Source: Bacteroidota bacterium
GTDB taxonomy: Bacteria; Bacteroidota; Bacteroidia; Bacteroidales; F082
Assembly (NCBI GenBank): GCA_016845175.1
Contig: JAERTD010000014.1
Location: 229,589-293,588, forward strand
Direction of reading: 5' to 3'
DNA: 64,000 nt
In this document: piece by piece, positions 42,384 to 53,121 of the stretch
How positions within the stretch are numbered: position 1 is the first letter of the stretch
Layout of the letters: the number at the start of each line of letters is the position of its first letter
The notes under the pieces: model-generated
What the model was told of the DNA's origin: nothing
The model's database searches: none
Seen by the model: only the letters and a program-made list of their open reading frames with translations
Program-made: the position numbers and the translations under genes

Positions 42384-44306
42384 ATGGGAAAAATAATTGG
42401 AATTGACTTAGGAACGACCAACTCATGTGTAGCTGTAATGGAAGGTAATGAACCTGTCGTTATACCTAACAGTGAAGGTCGCCGTACTACCCCATCGATT
42501 GTTGGGTTTACTGAGAATGGTGAGCGTAAGGTTGGTGATCCGGCTAAAAGACAAGCCATCACAAATCCAACCAAAACCGTCTACTCCATCAAAAGATTTA
42601 TGGGTAATGCGTTTTCAGAGGTTTCTACAGAAGCCGGACGTGTTCCTTATGAAGTAGTAAAAGGGGATAACAATACCCCAAGAGTAAAAATAGATGACAG
42701 ATTGTATACGCCACAGGAAGTTTCAGCTATGGTTCTTCAGAAAATGAAGAAAACTGCTGAAGACTATCTGGGAACATCTGTTGCCGAAGCTGTGGTTACA
42801 GTACCTGCTTATTTTAACGATGCTCAGCGTCAGGCTACCAAAGAAGCCGGAGAAATTGCTGGTTTAAAAGTACGTCGTATTATAAATGAGCCTACTGCCG
42901 CTGCACTGGCTTATGGACTCGATAAAAAGAACCAAGATATAAAAGTGGCTGTCTTTGATTTGGGCGGTGGAACATTTGATATCTCAATTCTTGAGCTGGG
43001 TGATGGTGTTTTTGAAGTAAAATCAACCAACGGAAACACACACCTTGGTGGTGATGACTTCGACGAAATGATCATCAACTGGTTGGCCGATGAATTTAAA
43101 AATGATGAAGGCCTTGACCTGAAACAAGATCCTATGGCTTTGCAGCGCTTAAAAGAAGCTGCTGAGAAAGCGAAAATTGAATTGTCAAGTTCAACTGAAA
43201 CTGAAGTGAACCTGCCATATATCATGCCTGTTGATGGCGTGCCAAAACACCTGGTAAGAAAATTAACCAGAGCTAAATTCGAACAATTGGCAGATCACCT
43301 GATCCATGCTACCATCGAGCCCTGTAAAGAGGCGCTCAAAGATGCCGGTATGTCTGCTGCTGATATTGATGATGTGATCCTCGTAGGAGGTTCGACACGT
43401 ATGCCAGCCATCCAGACTATCGTTAAAGACTTCTTCGGTAAAGAGCCAAGTAAAGGTGTAAACCCTGATGAAGTGGTGGCTGTTGGTGCTGCTATTCAAG
43501 GTGGTGTATTAACCGGTGAGGTAAAAGATGTGCTCTTATTGGATGTTACTCCACTTTCATTGGGTATTGAAACTCTGGGTGGTGTGATGACCAAATTAAT
43601 TGAGTCAAATACTACCATACCCACTAAAAAAGCAGAAACATTTTCCACTGCTGCTGACAACCAGCCTTCAGTTGAAATTCATGTATTACAAGGTGAAAGA
43701 CCAATGGCCAACCAAAACAAGACCATCGGTCGCTTCCATCTGGATGGCATTCCGCCATCACCACGTGGGGTTCCACAAATTGAAGTAAGCTTTGATATCG
43801 ACTCCAATGGTATTTTACATGTGGCTGCGAAAGATAAAGCTACTGGTAAATCACAGAGTATCAGAATCGAGGCTTCCTCAGGTTTGTCAGATGAAGAAAT
43901 TCAGAGGATGAAAACAGAAGCTGAAGCCAATGCTGAAACTGATCAGAAAGAAAAAGAACGCGTTGACAAATTGAACGCTGCCGACGCCCTGATCTTCCAG
44001 ACAGAAAAACAGCTGAAAGAATATGGTGACAAGCTTCCTGCTGATAAGAAATCAGAGATTGAAACCGGGCTCGAAGGTCTGCGTACAGCCCACAAGAGTC
44101 AGGATATCACTGCCATTGATGCAGCCATGGAAAAGCTAAACGGCGCATGGCAACAAGCCAGTGAAGACATGTACAAAGCCACACAAGGTGATGGGCAAAC
44201 ACCACCCCAACCCGGTCCTGATGCTGGTGACGGCGGCCCACAAGGCGGTGGCGGAGATGATGAAGTTACTGATGTGGACTTTGAAGAAGTCGACGACAAG
44301 AAGTAA
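42384..44306 (+). CDS. dnaK: Molecular chaperone DnaK (Hsp70)
   Basis: A 640-residue Hsp70. ATPase domain motifs [16 protein letters not shown], the [18 protein letters not shown] phosphate loop and [13 protein letters not shown], a substrate-binding domain from about 390 ([17 protein letters not shown]), and a Gly-rich tail ending [15 protein letters not shown] strong Shine-Dalgarno (AAAGGAGG near 42368) precedes the ATG, uncommon among its neighbours. No dnaJ or grpE is adjacent and no CIRCE repeat was seen. A good terminator follows. Confidence 0.99.
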   Translation: MGKIIGIDLGTTNSCVAVMEGNEPVVIPNSEGRRTTPSIVGFTENGERKVGDPAKRQAITNPTKTVYSIKRFMGNAFSEVSTEAGRVPYEVVKGDNNTPRVKIDDRLYTPQEVSAMVLQKMKKTAEDYLGTSVAEAVVTVPAYFNDAQRQATKEAGEIAGLKVRRIINEPTAAALAYGLDKKNQDIKVAVFDLGGGTFDISILELGDGVFEVKSTNGNTHLGGDDFDEMIINWLADEFKNDEGLDLKQDPMALQRLKEAAEKAKIELSSSTETEVNLPYIMPVDGVPKHLVRKLTRAKFEQLADHLIHATIEPCKEALKDAGMSAADIDDVILVGGSTRMPAIQTIVKDFFGKEPSKGVNPDEVVAVGAAIQGGVLTGEVKDVLLLDVTPLSLGIETLGGVMTKLIESNTTIPTKKAETFSTAADNQPSVEIHVLQGERPMANQNKTIGRFHLDGIPPSPRGVPQIEVSFDIDSNGILHVAAKDKATGKSQSIRIEASSGLSDEEIQRMKTEAEANAETDQKEKERVDKLNAADALIFQTEKQLKEYGDKLPADKKSEIETGLEGLRTAHKSQDITAIDAAMEKLNGAWQQASEDMYKATQGDGQTPPQPGPDAGDGGPQGGGGDDEVTDVDFEEVDDKK

Positions 44307-44330
44307 ACCACGTCAAATCAATATATACTC

Positions 44331-44363
44331 AAGGCTGTTCAGTTATCTGGACAGCCTTTTTTT
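44331..44363 (+). terminator. Intrinsic terminator of dnaK
   Basis: AAGGCTGTTCAG pairs with CTGGACAGCCTT (12 bp, one wobble) around TTAT, followed by seven T bases overall. Confidence 0.93.
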
Positions 44364-44685
44364 ATTTAAACTTTTCTTAATATAGAGTCGCTCATTCTGC
44401 TCTGACAGAACTTACTTTTGTTAGGCTGTTAATTGATTGATTTTATCCATTGCATCTAACAGTTCGTTCATAAGCCCAGTTGTGGCTCGAGCTCTTGTTT
44501 TCCATGACTCACAAGTTAATAACTAAAGGATAACACTATGTTTCTGATATAGTGAAAAGTATGATGCCAGGGCTAGCTGGTGTTAATAACTAACCAGAGC
44601 TTATAGCTAAAAAATACTGTGATTATTTGTAATTTCAATGTCCTTTTTTTTAAGACCTCAATTAATTATTAAAACTATAGATCAC
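44364..44685 (+). promoter_or_regulatory. Gene-free leader region before the large exported protein
   Basis: About 320 bases. A perfect -7 box TACTTTTG is at 44413-44420, which would give a leader of about 260 bases before the ATG at 44686. No clear hairpin, small gene or riboswitch was recognised. Two copies of CAGAGCT/CCAGAGC-like words have no evident role. The long leader is unusual compared with the 10-60 base leaders of other genes here. Confidence 0.4.
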
Positions 44686-47600
44686 ATGAAAAAATTTACA
44701 TTTTTATTATCATTTGTGCTCGTTTTGATGCTTGGTTTGTCTACCACTGCAACAGCTCAAAACTTAGCTCTGAATCCAGGATTTGAAGACTGGACTGTGA
44801 ATGGAGCACCTGGCCCCGCTGATGACTGGACGTTGTCGGGTAGTAGTATTACAGGTGCACAGGAATCAACGACGGTTCGTACAGGGACCCATAGTACAAA
44901 CATAACATGGACAACAACATCTACCAGATATTTGCAACAGTTTATTGCTGTAACAGCTGGTAGCAATTATAGCTTTTCTTTCTGGGCTTTGGATAATGAT
45001 CCAGGTGGCAGGGCAAGAGTTTACCTCCGGTGGTATGATTCCGGTGGCACCCTGATCTCATCTGAAGATAATGGATATACAACTGATGACCCTAACTGGC
45101 AACAACTTTCTACCGGATCAGTAACAGCTCCGGCAAATGCTGTTGAAGCTCATATCGAAATAAGGGTTTATGATGTTAGTGCTAACTGGACCGGGTCAGC
45201 AACTGTGTATGTTGATGATGTTGAATTCGTGGCTGTAACAGCTTTGCAAATATCAAGCGCTTATGCCATTAGCGAGACTGAAGTAGACGTATTGTATTCA
45301 GCAGCAGTAACAGCTGTAAACCCTGCTGATTATAGCCTTAGTGGAACAGCTGCCATTACATTCTCAGGAGCCACAGTTGATGGGACGAATACCAGTCTGG
45401 TTCATTTAACAGGAGCTTCAACCAATATGGCAAGCGACATCACTCTTGACAACCTTGCTGATGCAGCCAACTCAGAAAACTTTGATTTTTATGCAGGTAT
45501 CATGTCAAATGCCTTTGTGAACACAAATAATCCGGGTGGTACCATGGGCGATGGAGAACTGGCTACTTTTACAGGAATAGTGTCAGCAAATGATGCCTTC
45601 AATAATGTTTGGTTTAGTGATGCTGCCGGTGCTTATAACGGAGTCCTGATATACAGCAGTAGCTTTGATGGTCTGGTGGCTGTTGGGGATGAAATTTTAA
45701 TCACTGCCAAAAGAACGGTTTATAATGACCTGACAGAATTGGAGAATCCTGAATTACTATCTGTAATTAGCCCGGGAAACACTCCTTATGGACCGGATGT
45801 CATTGACGGTTCTGACATAGATGAAACCATAGCTACCAATACCAATCCAGCTGAATCATGGGAAGGACAATTGGTTAAAATTGAGAATTTTACTGTAGAA
45901 TCCTATGTGGATTATGACTACCGCTGTAGCTGGTCAGATGGTACTACCACTTACTATTTCCATATTGGTGATAATGTTGACTACCATTTCAACAATATCA
46001 CACTAACACCTGGTGAAACTTACAGCTCAATTACCGGAGTAGTTGACTGGAATTATAATGATAATCAGTATCGGATCAACCCTCGTGAGCAGGCTGATAT
46101 TGTTCCTGGAGCGGCAGCGGCCCGTATCGTTGGTTCCATGCAAGGATGGAATACCACCGACCCCAATTATGTGATGGCCATGAACGCCAACGGACTATAT
46201 GAGTTAACCAAATCACTTGGTGCCGGTGATCATGAATATAAAGTATTGGAAGGTGACGATTGGGGACAGCCCAATTATCCTAGCACCAACCAACACGTGA
46301 TTTTAACAGGCACCGAAGATGTAACCTGGAAAGCCAATATTACTGCTGACCTTGTCACACATACCTTACCTGTAGTGGCAGGTAATTTCTTATCCGCCAT
46401 TGGAGGAAACGATTGGGATCCAACTGAACTCATGGGCGAAATGACAGATCCTGACGGAGATGATATTTTTACACTGGAGCTTACCATTCCCGCCGGTAAC
46501 TGGGAAGGAAAAGTAACCCTTAATAACAACTGGGATCAGTCAACCGGTGGAAATACACCATTTGTTACAGATGGAGTAAACCCAACTACTTTTACCTATG
46601 ATTTTCCCAATAATACTACTTCTATTTCCGGACCTCCACCACCAACAGCAACCATAACCTTTATTGTAGAAGATACTGCCAATATGAATTATGATGGTTT
46701 CTTCCTGAAAGGTAGCTGGGATGTTGACGGTCAGTATGATCCGGGCTGGGGTGGCGGACTAGAGCACTCCGCTTTCTATGATGATGGTACCAATGGTGAT
46801 GTCACTGCTGGTGATAACATCTGGACCTGTCAGCAAGACCTGGTCGTAGACGGAGGAACCAATACCTGGGAATGGGGTGTGAATGACAGTGAAAGCAACT
46901 GGATTACCGGAAACTGGCAATTTACCGTTCCTGATCAGACTGCTCAGGAGCAGATCTGGCTTGTACCATTGGCACTTGACCTGGTGATTAACGAAATTAT
47001 GTACAACTCTCCCAGTTACGATGAGGAGTGGATTGAGTTATATAACAATACCGATCAAACTATCGACCTGGAAAACTATAGGTTCTGTGACAATGATGCC
47101 TCACACACAAATATTGTAATACCTGCAGGCCATAGTATTGCCCCTGATGGGTATTTTACCATATCCATTGCCACTGATGGTAACTTTCCTTTCACCCCTG
47201 ACTATGATGGTACCGGAAATTTTGCACTGAACAATGGTGGCGATGCGGTTCGTATGTGGAGTCCTGATAACCTTTTGGCCGACATCGTAGTTTATGATGA
47301 TGGTGCACCTTGGCCAACAGAGCCCGATGGTGACGGACCCACTTTATCCTTAATTGATCCTCCTTTGGATAATTCACTGGCCACCAGCTGGGCTGCCAGC
47401 CTGGAAGATGGCGGTACACCAGGTGTTCTTAACTTTCCACCGGTTCCATTTATTGAGGTTATTCAACCCAACGGTGGTGAATTTTTAACTCAGGGAGAAC
47501 CTTATGATATCCTGTGGTCCTATGGATACTGGACAGGTAATGTTGAAATTTATCTCCTGAAAGAAAATGAAAACCCATTGCTGCTGGCTTCCAATGTAGC

Positions 47601-49671
47601 CCTAGCTGATGGTAGCTTCACATGGAATGTATTTCCAAACCAGGATCCGGGGAATGACTATAAAATTCAAATCAATGGTATGGGTACTGATGAGCCTACA
47701 GATGAAAGTGATGACTTTTTCTCTATCATCGAGCCTTATTTCATTCCTGAATTGGTACTTACAGAAATTATGTATAACCCACCAGAGTCTGGAGAGGATT
47801 CACTGGAGTTTGTAGAAATTTATAACAATGGAATGGATGCAGTAGACCTTGAAGGTTTCTCTTTCACAAAAGGTGTGGAATACATATTCCCACCCATGGA
47901 GATACTGGCCGGTGACTATCTGTTAGTCTCAAAAGATTCAGTGGCCATGCTGTCTACATTTGGTGTAGCTGCTCGTCAGTGGACTGCTGGTGCATTGAGT
48001 AATTCAGGTGAGGAACTTGAATTAAGCGATGACTTTGGAAATGTAATCGACTTTGTGCCATTTGATGATGCCTTACCATGGGATACCTTAGCAGATGGTT
48101 TTGGACCATCACTCACACTCTGTAATCCCGATACCGACAACGAACTAGCCGAAAACTGGAATGCTTCAGTTAATTTTGCCGCTGTTAATTCTGCTGGCGA
48201 CTCCATCTGGGCAACACCAGGATTCGCCTGTCAATTGGAATGGCTGCCAGGCTTTGAAGCCGATGTTACCACGATTTCAGTTGGTGACAGTGTCATGTTT
48301 ACCGACCTAACCATCGGTGACCCCATAGACTGGATCTGGACATTTGAAGGGGGTACACCTGATACTTGGGTCGGACAAACGCCTCCTTATATCGTGTATA
48401 CCATTGAAGGTAGTTGGGATGTAAGTCTGGAAGTAACTGATGGTACAAATACCGAATTGGTTACTTATGAGGATTATATTACAGTTCTGGATATGCCTCC
48501 ACCAACCAATTTGATGGCTGAGGTGGGTCCTATGGATGATGTCCAACTGACCTGGAATGCTCCCGGCACTGCTGGCTTTGAAGATGATTTTGAGTCTTAT
48601 GATGACTTTGTCCTCAATTTTTCACCTTGGACAACGCTTGATGTGGATGGAAGCACAACTTATGGAATGACCGATATCACCTGGCCAAATGCTTATGCAG
48701 AACAAGCCTTTATCATATTTAATCCTTCACAAACCACACCAGTTGTAGAAGATATTATCCCTCATTCAGGTGATAAGATTGCAGCCTGCTTTGCCTCCAC
48801 TACACCTCCAAATGACGATTGGCTGATTACCCCAATGGTAAGCATAGCAGGTGGTTATAGTGTGTCTTTCTGGGCCAAATCCTATACCGATCAGTATGGC
48901 CTTGAGCGTTTCAGAGTAGCTGTTTCAACCACAGGACTTGACCCAGCAGACTTTACCGTGATCTCTGATGGTGATTATGTAGAAGCTCCTGCTGATGACT
49001 GGGCAGAGTTTTCCTACGCACTTGATGCTTATGCGGGTCAGGATGTGTATGTGGCTATCCAATGTGTGTCCAACGATGCATTCATCTTACTATTAGATGA
49101 TTTCAGCATTGGCGCTTCAAAATCACAAATTGCATATAATTCCTCACAGCCAGTGATTGGTAAAGCAACTAAGGCGATGAATTATAGCCTGATGCCTGTG
49201 GGCCAATACAGCAGCTCTTCCAGCCAATTGCAAATAGAAGCTGATTTGCTGGGATATAATGTGTATCGCGACAACACCAAAATTAATGGTGCAGTGGTGG
49301 AAGTCACTGAATACAATGATGCCAACCCATCCATTGGTTCTCATGATTATTATGTGACTGCAGTATATGATGGCGGTGAGTCAGATGCCTCCAATGTAGT
49401 TACCGTTATGGTTACAGGCATGGATGAAATTGATGGCAGCAGCATGATCATTTATCCAAACCCAACCGATGGTCAGTTTACCATCGAAATGGGTATCGAG
49501 AATCCGGTTCATGTTACCATATTGGATATGACAGGAAAAGAGATTTATAAGACCGTAGCCCAACAGAAACTGGAGCTTGACCTGCAAGGGGTCAATCAGG
49601 GTCTATATCTGATCCGCATCCATGATATGGATAGTCAGCAGTTAATCATTAAAAAACTTGTGGTGAAATAG
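44686..49671 (+). CDS. Large T9SS-exported mosaic adhesin-like protein with two lamin-tail domains
   Basis: 1661 residues from MKKFTFLLSFVLVLMLGL; the frame upstream is not signal-like. Approximate order: signal peptide (1-25); carbohydrate-binding-like module (25-185); OB/DUF5689-like part (290-480); modules resembling pullulanase/starch-binding repeats (480-760); lamin-tail domain 1 (LVINEIMYNSPSYDEEWIEL); a Kre9/KNH-like Ig strand (VIQPNGGEFLTQGEPYDILW); lamin-tail domain 2 (LVLTEIMYNPPESGEDS); PKD domain; cleaved-adhesin/MAM-like domain; FN3-like piece; C-terminal T9SS sorting domain (IYPNPTDGQFTIEM). No catalytic domain was recognised. Likely a surface adhesion or polymer-binding protein. 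Confidence 0.9.
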   Translation: MKKFTFLLSFVLVLMLGLSTTATAQNLALNPGFEDWTVNGAPGPADDWTLSGSSITGAQESTTVRTGTHSTNITWTTTSTRYLQQFIAVTAGSNYSFSFWALDNDPGGRARVYLRWYDSGGTLISSEDNGYTTDDPNWQQLSTGSVTAPANAVEAHIEIRVYDVSANWTGSATVYVDDVEFVAVTALQISSAYAISETEVDVLYSAAVTAVNPADYSLSGTAAITFSGATVDGTNTSLVHLTGASTNMASDITLDNLADAANSENFDFYAGIMSNAFVNTNNPGGTMGDGELATFTGIVSANDAFNNVWFSDAAGAYNGVLIYSSSFDGLVAVGDEILITAKRTVYNDLTELENPELLSVISPGNTPYGPDVIDGSDIDETIATNTNPAESWEGQLVKIENFTVESYVDYDYRCSWSDGTTTYYFHIGDNVDYHFNNITLTPGETYSSITGVVDWNYNDNQYRINPREQADIVPGAAAARIVGSMQGWNTTDPNYVMAMNANGLYELTKSLGAGDHEYKVLEGDDWGQPNYPSTNQHVILTGTEDVTWKANITADLVTHTLPVVAGNFLSAIGGNDWDPTELMGEMTDPDGDDIFTLELTIPAGNWEGKVTLNNNWDQSTGGNTPFVTDGVNPTTFTYDFPNNTTSISGPPPPTATITFIVEDTANMNYDGFFLKGSWDVDGQYDPGWGGGLEHSAFYDDGTNGDVTAGDNIWTCQQDLVVDGGTNTWEWGVNDSESNWITGNWQFTVPDQTAQEQIWLVPLALDLVINEIMYNSPSYDEEWIELYNNTDQTIDLENYRFCDNDASHTNIVIPAGHSIAPDGYFTISIATDGNFPFTPDYDGTGNFALNNGGDAVRMWSPDNLLADIVVYDDGAPWPTEPDGDGPTLSLIDPPLDNSLATSWAASLEDGGTPGVLNFPPVPFIEVIQPNGGEFLTQGEPYDILWSYGYWTGNVEIYLLKENENPLLLASNVALADGSFTWNVFPNQDPGNDYKIQINGMGTDEPTDESDDFFSIIEPYFIPELVLTEIMYNPPESGEDSLEFVEIYNNGMDAVDLEGFSFTKGVEYIFPPMEILAGDYLLVSKDSVAMLSTFGVAARQWTAGALSNSGEELELSDDFGNVIDFVPFDDALPWDTLADGFGPSLTLCNPDTDNELAENWNASVNFAAVNSAGDSIWATPGFACQLEWLPGFEADVTTISVGDSVMFTDLTIGDPIDWIWTFEGGTPDTWVGQTPPYIVYTIEGSWDVSLEVTDGTNTELVTYEDYITVLDMPPPTNLMAEVGPMDDVQLTWNAPGTAGFEDDFESYDDFVLNFSPWTTLDVDGSTTYGMTDITWPNAYAEQAFIIFNPSQTTPVVEDIIPHSGDKIAACFASTTPPNDDWLITPMVSIAGGYSVSFWAKSYTDQYGLERFRVAVSTTGLDPADFTVISDGDYVEAPADDWAEFSYALDAYAGQDVYVAIQCVSNDAFILLLDDFSIGASKSQIAYNSSQPVIGKATKAMNYSLMPVGQYSSSSSQLQIEADLLGYNVYRDNTKINGAVVEVTEYNDANPSIGSHDYYVTAVYDGGESDASNVVTVMVTGMDEIDGSSMIIYPNPTDGQFTIEMGIENPVHVTILDMTGKEIYKTVAQQKLELDLQGVNQGLYLIRIHDMDSQQLIIKKLVVK

Positions 49672-49692
49672 TTTCCCACTTGAATGTATGTT

Positions 49693-49733
49693 ACAAATCA
49701 GATGCTTGATTAATTTTCGGGCATCTGATTTGT
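49693..49733 (+). terminator. Perfect 13-bp hairpin after the large exported protein
   Basis: ACAAATCAGATGC at 49693-49705 pairs perfectly with 49721-49733. The tail has few T bases, so termination may be weak or rho-dependent; readthrough to the next exported protein is possible. Confidence 0.6.
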
Positions 49734-49780
49734 TATCATATCCCATTAGCTAATAATCTTATGAACTTAAATATTTTGCG

Positions 49781-51415
49781 ATGAAAAAAATCTACTTTTT
49801 AGCACTCCTTGTCTTTATTACAACAACTGGCATGGCGCAGAACCTTGTGACCAATGGTGGTTTGGAGTCATGGGACGACCCAAACAGTCCAAGCAGCTGG
49901 GATGTTTTTGAAAATATTAACCAGGAAAGTATACAGATACATCAGGGAAGTTTCTCTGCTGCTCATACTTCTGATGAATCAACTAAAGACCTGCGTCAGG
50001 ATCTGGATGGAATTACAGGTGGACAAACCTATACGATCACTTACTACTATAAAGATAATGACCCCATGGCCAGGACACGAATTTGGTCCTATTGGATGGA
50101 AGATGGAAATTATCTGGATGATGATGCCGAAGTGCTTCGCCCCGGACAATACAGTGAAGACAATGGCGATTGGCAACAATTTCAGGTGGAACTTACAGCC
50201 CCCATGAACGCCAATCAGTTTCGTTTTGAAGTACGTGTGTATAAGCAGGACGGAAGTTGGGGTGGCATGGTGTATTATGATGACTTTTCCTTTGAACAAG
50301 ATCAAACTACCTATCCAGAGCCCAGCAATTACCCCACTGCTTTCGAGGCCAATTCCGCGGGACAGAGTATTGTACTGGATTGGGAAGATGCTGTTGGTAC
50401 TCAATTGCCCGGCGCCTATCTGATTCTAGGCGAAATCCTTCCTGTCAAAGGTGTTCAGCTTGACCCACCAATGGATGGCGAACCCGTCACCGATGATTTG
50501 GATTGGACTGATGGACAAGCTGCGATTAATGTACTCTATGGTCAGGAAACCTATTCCTTTGCGAATCTGCCCATGGGAGAGCATTATCAATTCACCATCT
50601 ACCCTTATACTAATTCGGGAGCCAATATTGATTATAAGACTGATGGAACGGCTCCGACAGCTACAGCAAGTGTTTCCTTAATCATTATAATTAATGAGGA
50701 AGGTTTTGAGAATGATTTGGGCACATGGACTCCATATAGTGTGACAGGTGATCAGGAATGGTATCAGGATACCTATAACGATCAGACTTTCGCAAAAATG
50801 TCGGGTTTTGATGGGGGAAGTAATGAAAATGAGGACTGGCTCATTTCTCCCGAACTTGAATTTATAGATGCCGAAAACGCCTATTTCAATTTCATTTCAG
50901 CCATGAATTATACAGGTCCTGATTTACAGCTATTTGTGTCCACTGATTATGGTGGAACTGGAGACCCCAATGGTTTTGAATGGGATGAATTAACTCAGGA
51001 TGCCATTTGGTCAGATGGTGGATGGTCATGGGTCGCTTCTGGAGAGGTTGATATCTCAGAATATATGTCCCAGGGTACCTATCTTGCCTTTAAGTATACC
51101 TCTACTGATGCTGAATCTGCCACATGGGAGTTGGATGATTTATTGGTTTACGGAACTTCTACCTTGAGCATTAATGATCATGCAGAAGCTTCGTTCTCAA
51201 TTTTTCCAAACCCTACCTCTGATCAGTTAAACATAAGGGTTGAGAACAAGGGGAAATTACGTATCTCAAATGCCATGGGACAGTTGGTAATGGAGCAGGC
51301 ACTTGAGCAAGGGCACACAACAATTAGTTTGCAAAACTTGCTAACAGGCATGTATGTGATCACCTTTACCGATGAACAACAAGCTAGTAAAACACATAAG
51401 CTGATGGTGAATTAA
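49781..51415 (+). CDS. T9SS-exported protein, paralogue of the upstream mosaic protein
   Basis: A 544-residue protein with signal peptide (MKKIYFLALLVFITTTGMAQ). Its first module (NLVTNGGLESWDD ... YYDDFSFEQ) corresponds to the first module of the preceding protein, including SEDNGDWQQFQVELTAP. A choice-of-anchor J / cleaved-adhesin-like domain follows (GFENDLGTWTPYSVTGDQEW, NEDWLISPELEF), and a T9SS sorting domain ends the protein (SIFPNPTSDQLNIRV, MYVITFTD). Likely cell-surface or released. No catalytic domain seen. It lies 109 bases after its paralogue and ends at a strong terminator. Confidence 0.88.
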   Translation: MKKIYFLALLVFITTTGMAQNLVTNGGLESWDDPNSPSSWDVFENINQESIQIHQGSFSAAHTSDESTKDLRQDLDGITGGQTYTITYYYKDNDPMARTRIWSYWMEDGNYLDDDAEVLRPGQYSEDNGDWQQFQVELTAPMNANQFRFEVRVYKQDGSWGGMVYYDDFSFEQDQTTYPEPSNYPTAFEANSAGQSIVLDWEDAVGTQLPGAYLILGEILPVKGVQLDPPMDGEPVTDDLDWTDGQAAINVLYGQETYSFANLPMGEHYQFTIYPYTNSGANIDYKTDGTAPTATASVSLIIIINEEGFENDLGTWTPYSVTGDQEWYQDTYNDQTFAKMSGFDGGSNENEDWLISPELEFIDAENAYFNFISAMNYTGPDLQLFVSTDYGGTGDPNGFEWDELTQDAIWSDGGWSWVASGEVDISEYMSQGTYLAFKYTSTDAESATWELDDLLVYGTSTLSINDHAEASFSIFPNPTSDQLNIRVENKGKLRISNAMGQLVMEQALEQGHTTISLQNLLTGMYVITFTDEQQASKTHKLMVN

Positions 51416-51441
51416 GATTCTTCAAACATCAGAAAATAATC

Positions 51442-51475
51442 AATCCCGCCAGTGCTAAAAACTGGCGGGATTATT
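51442..51475 (+). terminator. Intrinsic terminator
   Basis: AATCCCGCCAGT pairs perfectly with ACTGGCGGGATT around a seven-base loop; the following bases are moderately T-rich. Confidence 0.88.
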
Positions 51476-51547
51476 GTTTACATTTATACATAATTACAAA
51501 CACATTATATACGAACAAAGGCCTATTGTCGTTTGACTATAAGCATC

Positions 51548-53107
51548 ATGAATCGATTACTTTTTAACATATCATTTCTTCTCATATTCTGCCCCTTAGC
51601 AATGCTTGCGCAAAACAGTCAGGCTGTTCGTCTTGAGGTTCCTTCCAATATTGACATTGAATCTTATCATGTGGAAGCACTTTCAACCGATGGGGTATTG
51701 GTTTTTTATGAGAGTAGTGAGGTGACTAAAGATGATAAGCGTAAGTGGTATTTCGCACTGTTTAACACCAGTTTGGCCCAGGAATGGTTGAAGTTTGTTG
51801 ACCTGACCGACCGTATTGAGTTTATTGAAGCCAAACAGAGCAACAGGAAACTACATCTTTTGTTTAAAAGTACCACCCAATCAAGAAGTAGTAGCGGTTT
51901 TTATGAGATTGTAACCTACGATTTTCGCACCCAGGATTTTAGTTTGATCTCAGGTGCTATTCCACAGAAAGCTGAAGTAGCCGGTTTTGATATCATCGGT
52001 CGTACTGCCTGTTTGGGATTAAACCTGAAAAAGAATCTGACGGATGTATTATTCATCAATCTTACTAATGGTGATATCCATCCGGTTCATCTGATGCCAG
52101 AATCCCAAAACAGAATCATGCACATTCAATCAGATCCCTTAAACAAGCGTATAAATGTGGTCCTTAAACTAACAAAGGATAAAAGGTATCTGACAGATCA
52201 TATCATCAGTTTCTCAGAAAAAGGAGAGCAACTGCAGACCATCGAGGTGCAAAATGAAAACAACAGCAAACTTCTTTCTTCATATATTATAAAGTCTTCC
52301 AGAGGAAAAAAACTGGAATTATTCGGAACATTTGATCTGATAAAAGGACGAATGGCAGGCCTAAAAGATTTGGATGACGATGATAATGCCAGAGGAGCTG
52401 GCTTCTATTTCTTCAGGTTTGACAATGATGAACAAATCCTGACTCAATATTACGACTTTATCAATTTTGAAAATATTCATGCCTCATTGGTGGGCAGGGA
52501 GGTGAAATCGAGTAGAAAAAGTGAGAATGATTCCAAGTCAAACACAGGAAAGAAATTTACTGCCTACTACTATATGTATGAACCACAGTTGCTGGAGCTG
52601 GATGATGAGTACATACTGTCAGTAGAGCTATACTCGCCGCATTACCGTACAGAAACCAGAATGGATTATGACTTTTATGGTCGTCCATACCCAAGTACCT
52701 ACAGCGTATTTGATGGATATGAGTTTTATGATGTGGTTGTTGCAGGAATAGACAAGAATGGTGAGCTCCAATGGAACAATGATTTTGGGATCAGAAATAT
52801 CAAAACCTATAATCTGCAAAGACATAGTATTGTATTGGAGGATGAAGGTTTTGTCACCATCGCTTACGTTAATAATGGAGATGTAATCTCACAAACCATT
52901 CAACAAACCAGAGATATTACAGGAGATGAAGTAAGCATAGAAGGAAGGTTTACTAGGGACCGGACAGTGCGGGATGAAAACAACCATATTATCGGTTGGT
53001 ATGGAAATTATATGTTGATTTATGGCTATCAGCAAATCAATAATCGCAGCCTGGGCGATCAGAGTGAAAGAACCGTGTTCTATGTTAGTAAAGTAGCTTA
53101 TCAATAG
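51548..53107 (+). CDS. Unrecognised exported protein (possible beta-propeller)
   Basis: A 519-residue protein started at MNRLLFNISFLLIFCPLAMLAQ, a clear signal peptide; upstream MTISI is not needed. The mature part has no cysteine-rich or catalytic motif, but many short beta-strand pairs (VLVFYESSEV, KLHLLFKSTT, FYEIVTYDF), which suggests a propeller or barrel. An Asp-rich loop LKDLDDDDNARG and a Lys/Ser-rich loop (SSRKSENDSKSNTGKK) stand out. No T9SS domain. The methyltransferase gene follows after 14 bases. Function unknown. Confidence 0.7.
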   Translation: MNRLLFNISFLLIFCPLAMLAQNSQAVRLEVPSNIDIESYHVEALSTDGVLVFYESSEVTKDDKRKWYFALFNTSLAQEWLKFVDLTDRIEFIEAKQSNRKLHLLFKSTTQSRSSSGFYEIVTYDFRTQDFSLISGAIPQKAEVAGFDIIGRTACLGLNLKKNLTDVLFINLTNGDIHPVHLMPESQNRIMHIQSDPLNKRINVVLKLTKDKRYLTDHIISFSEKGEQLQTIEVQNENNSKLLSSYIIKSSRGKKLELFGTFDLIKGRMAGLKDLDDDDNARGAGFYFFRFDNDEQILTQYYDFINFENIHASLVGREVKSSRKSENDSKSNTGKKFTAYYYMYEPQLLELDDEYILSVELYSPHYRTETRMDYDFYGRPYPSTYSVFDGYEFYDVVVAGIDKNGELQWNNDFGIRNIKTYNLQRHSIVLEDEGFVTIAYVNNGDVISQTIQQTRDITGDEVSIEGRFTRDRTVRDENNHIIGWYGNYMLIYGYQQINNRSLGDQSERTVFYVSKVAYQ

Positions 53108-53121
53108 ATGAAAAGAAGGAT

